NCBI GenBank assembly: GCA_016929775.1
Contig: JAFGIE010000068.1
Location: 1-13,721 of the forward strand
DNA length: 13,721 nt
Direction of reading: 5' to 3'
From: Anaerolineae bacterium
GTDB taxonomy: Bacteria; Chloroflexota; Anaerolineae; JAFGEY01
Every line of letters begins with the position of its first letter. Position 1 is the stretch's first letter. The notes beneath the pieces were generated by a model. The model had not been told where the DNA came from. It searched no databases and saw only the letters and a list, made by a program, of their open reading frames with translations. A program made the position numbers and the translations under genes. Shown here piece by piece: positions 7,135 through 13,721 of the stretch.

Positions 7135-7163
7135 TTGAGGAAATGGGGCCTTTGTGGTATAAT
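7135..7163 (+). promoter_or_regulatory. Promoter of tRNA-Ser
   Basis: TTGAGG (7135-7140), a 17-nt spacer, and a perfect TATAAT (7158-7163) with TGG in front (extended -10). Transcription should start near 7170, only a few nt before the mature tRNA 5' end at 7175. Confidence 0.8.
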
Positions 7164-7174
7164 CCGCGCTGCTC

Positions 7175-7264
7175 GGAGAGGTAGCATAGTCTGGCCGAAT
7201 GCGCGCGCCTGGAGAGCGCGTGTGCCGTAAGGCACCGTGGGTTCAAATCCCACCCTCTCCGCCA
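7175..7264 (+). tRNA. tRNA-Ser (anticodon GGA), CCA encoded
   Basis: The cloverleaf can be folded by eye. The acceptor stem is GGAGAGG (7175-7181) with CCTCTCC (7254-7260), followed by discriminator G and encoded CCA (7262-7264). The D stem is GCA/TGC. The anticodon stem CGCGC (7204-7208) pairs with GCGCG (7216-7220) around the loop CTGGAGA, which gives anticodon GGA at 7211-7213 and reads UCC and UCU. A long variable arm GTGCC-GTAA-GGCAC marks a class II tRNA, as serine requires. The T arm is GTGGG-TTCAAAT-CCCAC. The tRNA has its own promoter and is followed at once by a strong palindrome. Confidence 0.97.
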
Positions 7265-7265
7265 C

Positions 7266-7307
7266 ACGCAAACGAGGGCCCCGCACGTGCGGGGCCCTCG
7301 TTTGCGT
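7266..7307. terminator. Perfect 42-bp palindrome, bidirectional terminator between tRNA-Ser and def
   Basis: The two arms, from 7266 and 7307, are fully complementary to the centre (CACGTG at 7284-7289), with GC-rich inner blocks of GAGGGCCCCG type and AAA/TTT near the outer ends. It starts two bases after the tRNA CCA and ends ten bases from the def stop at 7317, so it can end both transcripts. The outer TTT is short for a classical U-tract, but the stem strength makes termination likely. Confidence 0.8.
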
Positions 7308-7316
7308 CCATCGCGC

Positions 7317-7886
7317 CTAGGCGAGGGTGGGCATTCCGGCTTCTGGTTCCGCCCCGCTCTCGACTCTGCCACCCGCCTCCGCTGCCTGTGCTTCGTAGGC
7401 CTCGACGGTCATGACGCTGTCTCCCTCGGCGATGTCCACGTACAGTACGCCGTTCAGGTGGTCGATCTCGTGCTGGAAGGCGCGCGCCAGGTACCCGTCT
7501 GCCTTGATGCGCACCTTGCGACCACGCAGGTCTTGTCCTCGGATCACGACCTCGCTCGCGCGCTCGACCATGCCGACGTACCCGGCAACGGACAGGCATC
7601 CCTCAAGATCGATCTCGGTCTCGCGGCTGGCCTTGACGATCTCGGGATTGCAGACCACCCAGCGCTCGCCCGGATAGGGATAGCTCTCGTCGTCTGGCAT
7701 TTCGACCACGATCACCCGGTGGGAGACGCCGATCTGGGGCGCTGCTAGGCCTACGCCGTGTGCCTCGTGTATGGTCTCGATCATGTCCTCGACGAGGGCT
7801 GCGAGGCCATCGCCAAAGTGCGTGACCTTGTGGCTGCGCTCGCGCAGCGTCGGGTGCCCAATCTGTAGGATCTCTCGAATGGCCAT
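7317..7886 (-). CDS. def: Peptide deformylase
   Basis: This 189-residue metalloprotease removes the N-formyl group from new proteins in the cytoplasm. All three signature motifs are present: GVGLAAPQIG (44-53), EGCLSV (95-100, metal ligand C97) and QHEIDHLNG (138-146, ligands H139 and H143, catalytic E140). The length is near normal; an acidic, alanine- and glutamate-rich tail of about 25 residues (after 160) is extra. The start is the ATG at 7886, with GGAG about 9 nt upstream. The longer frame from 7940 is rejected because that ATG lies inside the -35 of the gene's own promoter (7917-7945). It is convergent with tRNA-Ser and divergent from the giant surface-protein gene. Confidence 0.97.
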   Translation of the reverse strand: MAIREILQIGHPTLRERSHKVTHFGDGLAALVEDMIETIHEAHGVGLAAPQIGVSHRVIVVEMPDDESYPYPGERWVVCNPEIVKASRETEIDLEGCLSVAGYVGMVERASEVVIRGQDLRGRKVRIKADGYLARAFQHEIDHLNGVLYVDIAEGDSVMTVEAYEAQAAEAGGRVESGAEPEAGMPTLA

Positions 7887-7916
7887 ACCTGCGTTCTCCA
7901 ATTCTGCTCTCTCCCT

Positions 7917-7945
7917 ATCATACTTGGACGGCGCCGCCATGTCAA
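7917..7945 (-). promoter_or_regulatory. Promoter of def
   Basis: On the minus strand, a consensus TTGACA (7945-7940), a 17-nt spacer and TATGAT (7922-7917; 5 of 6) give a start near 7910, about 24 nt before the ATG at 7886. This is one of the best promoters in the window. Confidence 0.85.
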
Positions 7946-7990
7946 GTCTTACGGTGCCGGGTGTTGCTGAGCATGGGTGGTGTCAGCAGC

Positions 7991-8019
7991 TTGACTAGAC
8001 GTCTGTGCGCACCTATGTT
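7991..8019 (+). promoter_or_regulatory. Promoter of the giant surface-protein gene
   Basis: TTGACT (7991-7996, 5 of 6), a 17-nt spacer and TATGTT (8014-8019, 4 of 6). The start would be near 8026, leaving a long leader of about 215 nt before the ATG at 8241. Confidence 0.6.
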
Positions 8020-8051
8020 AGAATGAAAGTAGCGTTACTTACAGGGTGGGC

Positions 8052-8208
8052 GGCGCGCGCGAGGCGGAATGGTTGCCTCCGACGCGCCTTCCACACGGGG
8101 CACACGCCAAATCGACCTGATGACGGCGCGCGCGGCACAGCGATCAGGCTGCCGCGTGAGGGCCCGACGACCGACCACGCCCGTCGGGCGGACCTGTCGA
8201 TCAACAGG
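8052..8208 (+). promoter_or_regulatory. Structured 5' leader with four consecutive hairpins
   Basis: Four stem-loops read in order. 8052-8088: GGCGCG/CGCGCC plus GAGGC/GCCTC with a 3x3 internal loop. 8131-8156: CGCGGCA/TGCCGCG with a 12-nt loop. 8162-8189: GCCCGACG/CGTCGGGC with a 12-nt loop. 8193-8208: CCTGT/ACAGG. The last ends about 20 nt before the ribosome binding site (8228-8235). No known riboswitch consensus is recognised. It may be a regulatory leader, an mRNA-stabilising element, or partly the by-product of high GC. Confidence 0.4.
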
Positions 8209-8240
8209 ACTGTCATGTCACGAGTACAGGAGAGGATCGT

Positions 8241-11200
8241 ATGTCGAATCGCACTGCGCGGATTGGGCTCTTTGTCTGCATCATCATCCTACAGCTGTCG
8301 GTCTCATTCCTCGTTCTGCAGGGCATGTCGGCTTCCGCCAGTGCAGCGCCGACGCTACCCGCCACGCTCGAGAGCCGAGACGCGGATGCCTCGACGCTCG
8401 CATCGTTGGAACTCGCGATGCCAACGCTGCTCCAGTCGGTCGAAGCGCCAGGCGGGGCGGATCTAGGGTCTTCCCCAGAGGTCTCTCCCACGACCACGCT
8501 CACGGTGAGCATCATCAACACCCAGCGTGCCCTGTACGGCGACAGCCCGACAAAGGAGACGCCGCAGGTCTTGTTGGTGCACGCCGTGGTCACCAACACC
8601 GGCACGACAACTGCGACTTGGCCCCAGCTCTCGCTCGACTTTGGGGACGATCCCACGACCGGCTGGGTCGTGATGCCGGGCGAGTATCCCACGCGCACGG
8701 CGCCCCATGATCTGGCGCGGGGGGAGACATTCCACGGCTACTGGTTCGCGCGCTATCCCACGACCACGCTCAGCGCCCACACCTTCACCGTGACCGCCGA
8801 CGCGAGGAACGCTTCCCCCGTGTCGACCTCGGACAACTACTTTGGCAATCCCGGTGGCGGCGACGACACGATCGTCACTCAGGCAGCGCAGAACACGGGG
8901 AGCACGGGACAGATCCAGGCGAGCGCCGAGGTCGTGGTCGGCGTGGCGTTCACCGTCAGCGTCGACTATGCACTGGGCCAGACGCCAGAGTCCCTGGTCT
9001 TTAGCCCCGTCGGCAATCCGGCGTTCGACGCCAGCGCGTACCAGCTCTTGCACAGCCAGGTCCGGTTCTGGGATACCACGGGGACCCAAGAGATCACGTA
9101 CACGGACCGGCTGTACTTTGTCGACCCGCCCGCGTTCATCGCCAACGCGCAGGTCATGTACACCTTTATCTCGGTCAAGCAGTCAGACACGTCTATCTGC
9201 CCCTACGCCGGCGTGCAGGATACGCCGAATACCTGGAAGTACGACAAGGACTTTTGCACGGGCGGCGCTGTCCTGCCCATCACCGGCACGATCTCGGTCT
9301 CTCTGACCAAGCAGGTGGACGTCCCGCCTGTGGAGACCGTCCAGCAGGGGCAACAGCTCACCTACACCGTCCGCATGACCAACACTGGCGACTATGACCT
9401 CCAGTATGGCTGGGTCTGGGATCAGGCCGATCCGAGCTTGGGGCGCATCCTGTCGGCGCCTGGGATCGACGCGAGCGCGTCGAGCACGAGCACGGGGCTG
9501 GCGGCGTGGTATCTGCCGTCGATAGAGTCCTACTATGCGCGTACCTTTACCCTCACCTACCTCCTCGACGGGCCCAACGGCGACATCCCAGACGGGACCG
9601 CGTTGGTCAACGCCGCGTACTTTGGGATTCGGCCCGGCGAGCTCCCGCCGGAGCCCGCGCTGATCAGTGCGGTGACCCGCACGGTCGCCGCGCCGTGGAT
9701 CGAGGTCGACAAGGACGATGGCTGGGCAATCGCCAACCCGGGCGACGCACTCACCTACACGCTGCGCGTCACTAACAGCGGGTCGATTACCGCCTCCAAT
9801 CTCGCGATCACGGATCGCCTGCCTACCGGGGTGACGTACGTTCCCGGATCTGCGTCGATCCCAGAGGACCCGGGGGGAGCAGAGGTGTTAGTCTGGTCGG
9901 GCGCGATCGGCGGTGCGTTGGGCCCCGGCGAGCAACTCGTGATCGACATCCCTGTGACTGTCGATCCGCAGGCCCAGGATGGCGACGTACTGACCAATAG
10001 CGTCCAGGTGCGCTACACCAACGATCTCGGTTGGCCTTTCGAGCGGTCGGATGAGGACGTCACCACCGTCATCGCGGAGGGCTTTATCGGCGGCTATGCC
10101 TTCGAGGACCTGGACGGCGACGGTCGGCGGGATGGCGGCGAGCCTGGCATCCCAGGAGTCACTGTCACGCTCGTGGGCCCGATCGATCGCACGCAGGTCA
10201 CGACCACCCTCCCCGTGAGCGGCTACTACCGCTTCCGGATCACGGCGCAGCAGCCGGTCACGCTCTCCGCGGCGTTGCCCGCCGGCTACTTCCGCACCAC
10301 CCCGGGCACGGTCTACACCGACACTGCCTTGTGGTCCACGCAGTCGATCGACTTTGGCTATGCGCCGATCAGCTCGACCTTTGGCGTCGTCTACGGCACG
10401 GTGTACGAGGACGCGGATCACGATCGCCAGCGCGAGAGCGGAGAACCGGTCCTCCCTGGGGTGACCATCACCTCCACGTGGGCGCAGACCTCGCCGCTCA
10501 CGACCAATGCGCTGGGGCAGTACACGTTCCGTTACGACATCTCGGGCACGGTGGCTACGATCGTGGAGACCAACCCTCCGTTCTATGTGTCGACCACGCC
10601 CGACCTGATAGAAACCTATGTGATCACCGGTTCCAGCAACGGGTCGCCCTTTGACTTTGGCGACTTTGCCGGCATCGTCGTCGCGGGGCGCGTGTTCTCG
10701 GATACCAACGTCAGCGGCAGCGATGACGGCGAGCCGGGCATTCCCGGCGTGCAGATCGACGCTGCGGGCCAAGTAACGACGACGGATCATGCCGGATCGT
10801 ACCTGTTCTACGTCGCGCTCTCGGCGAGCCGCACGATCACGATCGCCGAGACAGACCTGCCTGGTTTCGTCTCGACCGCCGCCATCGGGCGACCATCCGA
10901 TCTGGTGCGCCCCGTGGATGCCAATACGCTGCGCATCGCCGCACCTGTGTCGGGGACGATCTACCACGGCGACTTTGGCGACGTGTGGGCCTCCGGAGTC
11001 ATTACGGTGTCGGGCTATGTGTGGGAGGATCAGAATGCGAATGGCGCGGATGACGATGGGCTGCGCCTCGCAGGCGCCGTCGTGGGCCTGTCCAGCGGCT
11101 TGACGCAGACCACCGGACACACGGGCGAGTTCATGCTTTACGCGCCCGCCGGCGGGCCGATCACGGTCACTGAGGTCAACCCGATCGATTATGTCTCGAC

Positions 11201-13721
11201 CAACGCGATCCCGGGCAGCAATGCTGCCAAGATCGACAACGACACGCTGCTGATCGGCGCAATGAGCGCCGGGCAGACGTCCGCCCTGAACCGCTTTGGC
11301 GACGCGCGGAGCGAGGGGACAGCGGTGATCGCCGGCGTCGTCTTTGACGACGAGGACGAGAATGGGATGCGCGCCCCGGGCGAACCGGGCCTGCCCGGGA
11401 TCACGGTGACGCTCGAGATCTCGGGCGTCGTGGGTCCGATCTTCGTGCAGACCGATGCGGCGGGGCGCTACGCGTTCGCGGTTGCTCCGGGCTCGGACGT
11501 GCGCATCACGTCCTCTCGGCCCGGCGGCTACTATCCGACCACGCTCGAGCGCCTGCTCCTCTCCGCGCCAGCGCCCGGCGTCTACCCGGACAACGACTTT
11601 GGGTACAGCGACGACATGGACGTCGCCGTGATCCAGGGCATCGTGTTCGACGACCGCAACGGCGATGGCGACCAGGACTTGGGTGAGCCGGGCCTTGCCG
11701 ACGCCGTCGTCACCCTCAGCGACACGCTGTCGATCACGACGACGGGCAATGGCCTCATCACCGGGACCTTCCGGTTCACCGTGAGCCACACCGGGATTTA
11801 CCCGGTCGCCGAGCGCAACCCGCCAGGCTACCGCTCTACGACGCCGGACCATCTGAACGTGGGTGTCTCTGCGTTGGGCTCGTCCTACTTGGTTGCGTTC
11901 GGGGACACGAACCGGTCCGATTTTGCATCGATATACGGGGTCGTCTTTGACGATCAGGATGGCGATGGGTACCAGGACGCCACCGAGGGTGGGTTGGATG
12001 GCGTCGCGATCAGCGTAACGGTGCAGCATGGCTCTGACGTGATGACCACTGCGACGGGCATGCATGGCGCCTACACGTTCGTGTTGGGTGCGGGGGAGCA
12101 GGGCTATCACACCGTGGAAGAGCAGGACCCAGCCCGGTATGGCTATCGCTCGACGACCCCCGACCGGGTCAACCTGCTGGTGGCGATGGGCAACTCGTAC
12201 GAGGTCAGCTTTGGCGACACGATGAGCGGCGTCTTTTCGACCATCATGGGGACCGTCTACCAAGATGACGACATAGACGGCATCCAGGATGGAGACGAGC
12301 TCGGCATCGCAGGCGTCCAAGTTGCGCTCTCGAGTGGGGCGACGACTATGACGGACCAGCACGGGACGTATGTCCTTTTCGTGGCGGAGGTCGGAGCGCT
12401 GGACGTGATCGAGCACGATCCCGCCGGCTACCGTTCCACTACCCCGAACACCGTGACCGTGCAGGTCGACAGCCTGGGACGGACCTACGTCGTGGATTTC
12501 GGCGACACCCAGCGCACCGACGTGCTCCCGGTCTACGGCACCGTGTTCGATGACCGCAACGTCAACGCGGCGCGTGACGCCGCCGAACTCGGCTTGGCGG
12601 GCGTGACGGTGACCGTGAGCGGCACGTTTGACGCGCCTCCTCCGCCCTACGTCACGAACGGGTGGGGACAGTATACGTTTGCCATCACGCGTACAGGCAC
12701 CTACACTGTGGCAGAGTACGACCTGCCTGGCTACGTATCGACCAATGCCATCCCGGGCAGCCCCAGCGTCGCCAAGGTGGACAACAACACGCTGAGCGTG
12801 CTGGCGGCAGACCTGGGCGCGAGCCTGGGCGACAATCTGTTCGCGGATGTCCGCGCCGGCGACGTGGTGACGATCAGCGGGGCAGTGTGGGACGACAACG
12901 GTGTGCCGGGCGGGACGGCGAACGATGGGCAGCGCACCGGTGGCGAGCTGCCTCTGCCCGGCGCAGTGGTGCGGGCAAGCACCGGCATGGCGCACACGAC
13001 CCAGGCAGATGGGGGGTTCGTGCTCTATGCCCCGCCTGGACAGGACGTCATCGTAACAGAGACCAACCCGCCGGGCTATGTCTCGACGAATGCCCTCCCG
13101 GGCACCGGCGCCAGCAAGGTAGACGACGATAGTCTGCTGGTCAGCGCTCTGGTCGCTGGCGGCGTCTGCCCGGGCAACCTGTTCGGCGATGTGCTCCCTG
13201 CGGATCTGTCGATCGCCAAGTCGGCGAGCCCAGACACCGCTCTTGCGGGTGCGGTCCTGACCTACACGTTGAGCTATGCGAACGATGGTCCCTCGTACGC
13301 CCAGCAGGTCGTCCTGACCGACGTGCTGCCCAGCGCCGTGTCGTTTGGCGGCGTGGTCAGCCAGCCTCCGAGCTGGGGCAGCCCGCCGGCGTACAGTGCC
13401 GCGACGAATACGCTGACCTGGACGGCGCTCTCGCTGGACACAGGTTCCTGGGGCGTGATCGTGTTCACTGGCACGCTCGACGCCTCCGCCAGCGGCGCGA
13501 TCGTCAACCGGGCTGCGATCGCGAGCAACATGCCGGACCTCGTTTCCGGCAATGACAGCGCTACAGCCGAGACGCAGATCGAGACCGAGGCGGACCTGAT
13601 GCTGGAGAAGGGGGGTCCAGCCTCGGTGGTCGCAGGGACGCAGGTGACGTACACGCTGGCGGTGTGGAACGAGGGACCGTCGGACGCGCAGGGGGTGGTG
13701 CTGCGCGACACGCTGCCGGGC
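8241..13721 (+). CDS. Giant secreted surface protein with SdrD_B-like repeats and DUF11 domains (3' end outside window)
   Basis: The frame starts at ATG 8241 after AGGAGAGG (8228-8235) and stays open for 1827 codons to the last base, so the gene is partial. Residues 1-35 are a signal peptide: basic N-terminus (R4, R7), a hydrophobic core about 8-27, and ASA|AP as likely cleavage site. Residues 85-345 are beta-rich and unassigned, with C320 and C339 possibly in a disulfide. DUF11-like domains lie at about 351-480 and 485-612 (LTYTLRVTNSGS type). Ten SdrD_B-like units start near 616, 717, 814, 923, 1030, 1131, 1231, 1335, 1431 and 1545. Each has a G-x-V-(F/Y/W)-x-D opening, a Ca2+-loop-like stretch such as DDRNGDGDQD, a GEPGLPGV motif and an FGD-type close. 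Two DUF11 domains follow (1654 and 1784 onward). This architecture is typical of adhesins and cell-wall proteins. No LPXTG-type anchor or sorting domain is in the visible part. Ligand unknown. Confidence 0.93.
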   Translation, partial: MSNRTARIGLFVCIIILQLSVSFLVLQGMSASASAAPTLPATLESRDADASTLASLELAMPTLLQSVEAPGGADLGSSPEVSPTTTLTVSIINTQRALYGDSPTKETPQVLLVHAVVTNTGTTTATWPQLSLDFGDDPTTGWVVMPGEYPTRTAPHDLARGETFHGYWFARYPTTTLSAHTFTVTADARNASPVSTSDNYFGNPGGGDDTIVTQAAQNTGSTGQIQASAEVVVGVAFTVSVDYALGQTPESLVFSPVGNPAFDASAYQLLHSQVRFWDTTGTQEITYTDRLYFVDPPAFIANAQVMYTFISVKQSDTSICPYAGVQDTPNTWKYDKDFCTGGAVLPITGTISVSLTKQVDVPPVETVQQGQQLTYTVRMTNTGDYDLQYGWVWDQADPSLGRILSAPGIDASASSTSTGLAAWYLPSIESYYARTFTLTYLLDGPNGDIPDGTALVNAAYFGIRPGELPPEPALISAVTRTVAAPWIEVDKDDGWAIANPGDALTYTLRVTNSGSITASNLAITDRLPTGVTYVPGSASIPEDPGGAEVLVWSGAIGGALGPGEQLVIDIPVTVDPQAQDGDVLTNSVQVRYTNDLGWPFERSDEDVTTVIAEGFIGGYAFEDLDGDGRRDGGEPGIPGVTVTLVGPIDRTQVTTTLPVSGYYRFRITAQQPVTLSAALPAGYFRTTPGTVYTDTALWSTQSIDFGYAPISSTFGVVYGTVYEDADHDRQRESGEPVLPGVTITSTWAQTSPLTTNALGQYTFRYDISGTVATIVETNPPFYVSTTPDLIETYVITGSSNGSPFDFGDFAGIVVAGRVFSDTNVSGSDDGEPGIPGVQIDAAGQVTTTDHAGSYLFYVALSASRTITIAETDLPGFVSTAAIGRPSDLVRPVDANTLRIAAPVSGTIYHGDFGDVWASGVITVSGYVWEDQNANGADDDGLRLAGAVVGLSSGLTQTTGHTGEFMLYAPAGGPITVTEVNPIDYVSTNAIPGSNAAKIDNDTLLIGAMSAGQTSALNRFGDARSEGTAVIAGVVFDDEDENGMRAPGEPGLPGITVTLEISGVVGPIFVQTDAAGRYAFAVAPGSDVRITSSRPGGYYPTTLERLLLSAPAPGVYPDNDFGYSDDMDVAVIQGIVFDDRNGDGDQDLGEPGLADAVVTLSDTLSITTTGNGLITGTFRFTVSHTGIYPVAERNPPGYRSTTPDHLNVGVSALGSSYLVAFGDTNRSDFASIYGVVFDDQDGDGYQDATEGGLDGVAISVTVQHGSDVMTTATGMHGAYTFVLGAGEQGYHTVEEQDPARYGYRSTTPDRVNLLVAMGNSYEVSFGDTMSGVFSTIMGTVYQDDDIDGIQDGDELGIAGVQVALSSGATTMTDQHGTYVLFVAEVGALDVIEHDPAGYRSTTPNTVTVQVDSLGRTYVVDFGDTQRTDVLPVYGTVFDDRNVNAARDAAELGLAGVTVTVSGTFDAPPPPYVTNGWGQYTFAITRTGTYTVAEYDLPGYVSTNAIPGSPSVAKVDNNTLSVLAADLGASLGDNLFADVRAGDVVTISGAVWDDNGVPGGTANDGQRTGGELPLPGAVVRASTGMAHTTQADGGFVLYAPPGQDVIVTETNPPGYVSTNALPGTGASKVDDDSLLVSALVAGGVCPGNLFGDVLPADLSIAKSASPDTALAGAVLTYTLSYANDGPSYAQQVVLTDVLPSAVSFGGVVSQPPSWGSPPAYSAATNTLTWTALSLDTGSWGVIVFTGTLDASASGAIVNRAAIASNMPDLVSGNDSATAETQIETEADLMLEKGGPASVVAGTQVTYTLAVWNEGPSDAQGVVLRDTLPG
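10086..13199 (+). repeat. Ten tandem SdrD_B-like coding repeats of about 290-340 bp
   Basis: The units begin near 10086, 10389, 10680, 11007, 11328, 11631, 11931, 12243, 12531 and 12873. They are alike in protein sequence but clearly diverged in DNA, so the array is old rather than a recent tandem amplification. Two subtypes occur. Units 1, 2 and 5-8 have a TTP-type ending (the clearest, 6-8, read GYRSTTP). Units 3, 4, 9 and 10 have a VST-A-type ending (4, 9 and 10 read YVSTNA-PG) and a longer tail with K/R-V-D-x-x-(T/S)-L. Confidence 0.85.

Larger units (their letters stand above)
7887..8240. other. Divergent intergenic region between def and the surface-protein gene
   Basis: This 354-bp region carries the def promoter (7917-7945), the plus-strand promoter (7991-8019), and a roughly 215-nt untranslated leader with several hairpins. 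No gene or small coding frame with its own ribosome binding site is supported; the frames opening here run into out-of-frame shadows of the downstream gene. Confidence 0.6.

Noticed and set aside
5954..7372. A 472-codon minus-strand frame across the metallo-hydrolase, tRNA and palindrome
   Set aside because: It would read through a tRNA gene and a terminator and has low-complexity Arg/Pro/Ala composition.
7887..7940. N-terminal extension of peptide deformylase
   Set aside because: The upstream ATG at 7940 overlaps the -35 hexamer of the def promoter and would not be transcribed.
8026..8240. Known c-di-GMP riboswitch in the leader
   Set aside because: I could not find the conserved GEMM core sequence; only generic hairpins are seen.
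8069..8710. A 213-codon frame starting in the leader and running into the surface-protein gene
   Set aside because: It overlaps the true gene in another frame, has no ribosome binding site and shadow composition.
9888..12995. A 1035-codon open frame antisense to the repeat array
   Set aside because: Its codons align exactly with the sense codons, so it only reflects avoidance of TTA, CTA and TCA codons in a GC-rich gene. Its His/Arg/Asp-rich composition matches no family and it lacks a ribosome binding site.
8241..13721. LPXTG-type sorting signal or C-terminal anchor
   Set aside because: None in the visible part; the C-terminus lies beyond the window.

Overview
The window is GC-rich chromosomal DNA, by eye around two thirds GC, with tightly packed genes on both strands and good sigma70-type promoters. 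The gene set suggests a Chloroflexota bacterium, perhaps Anaerolineae-like: a membrane PP2C-like/beta-propeller protein, a UlaG-like metallo-hydrolase, an RsmI-like protein, and a giant secreted protein of SdrD_B and DUF11 domains. This assignment is inferred from gene style only; no phylogenetic marker has been aligned.

Layout. Positions 1-316 hold no gene. They carry two 19-bp near-identical AT-rich repeats that look like the terminus of an insertion sequence. Positions 317-5408 are one minus-strand gene run, read from 5408 down: a MazG/dCTPase-like nucleotide pyrophosphohydrolase, a TPR protein (16-nt overlap), an SbcD/Mre11-type nuclease (4-nt gap), and a membrane protein with a degenerate PP2C domain inside the cell and a beta-propeller outside (81-82 nt gap). 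A promoter lies at 5470-5498. From 5527 the plus strand carries a strong extended -10 promoter, a very divergent RsmI-like methylase, a UlaG-like metallo-hydrolase, and then a tRNA-Ser(GGA) with its own near-identical promoter. A perfect 42-bp palindrome (7266-7307) separates the tRNA from the convergent peptide deformylase gene (def), whose promoter is TTGACA-17-TATGAT.

From 7991 a divergent promoter drives a roughly 215-nt hairpin-rich leader. It is followed by an open reading frame that starts at 8241 and runs without a stop to the window edge (1827 codons so far). This frame encodes a signal peptide, an unassigned N-terminal region, two DUF11-like domains, ten SdrD_B-like Ca2+-binding repeats and two further DUF11 domains. 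It is almost certainly a giant cell-surface or adhesin protein; its C-terminus and anchor lie outside the window.

How the genes relate. The minus-strand run combines nucleotide-pool cleaning, a scaffold, a DNA nuclease without a visible SbcC partner, and a trans-membrane pseudophosphatase; a shared role in DNA or envelope stress is only a hypothesis. The rest are housekeeping genes for translation (tRNA-Ser, def, possibly the RsmI relative) next to the surface-protein locus. The points most worth a second look are the block order of the SdrD_B repeats, the structured leader, the loss of catalytic motifs in the PP2C-like and RsmI-like proteins, and the SbcC-less SbcD cluster.
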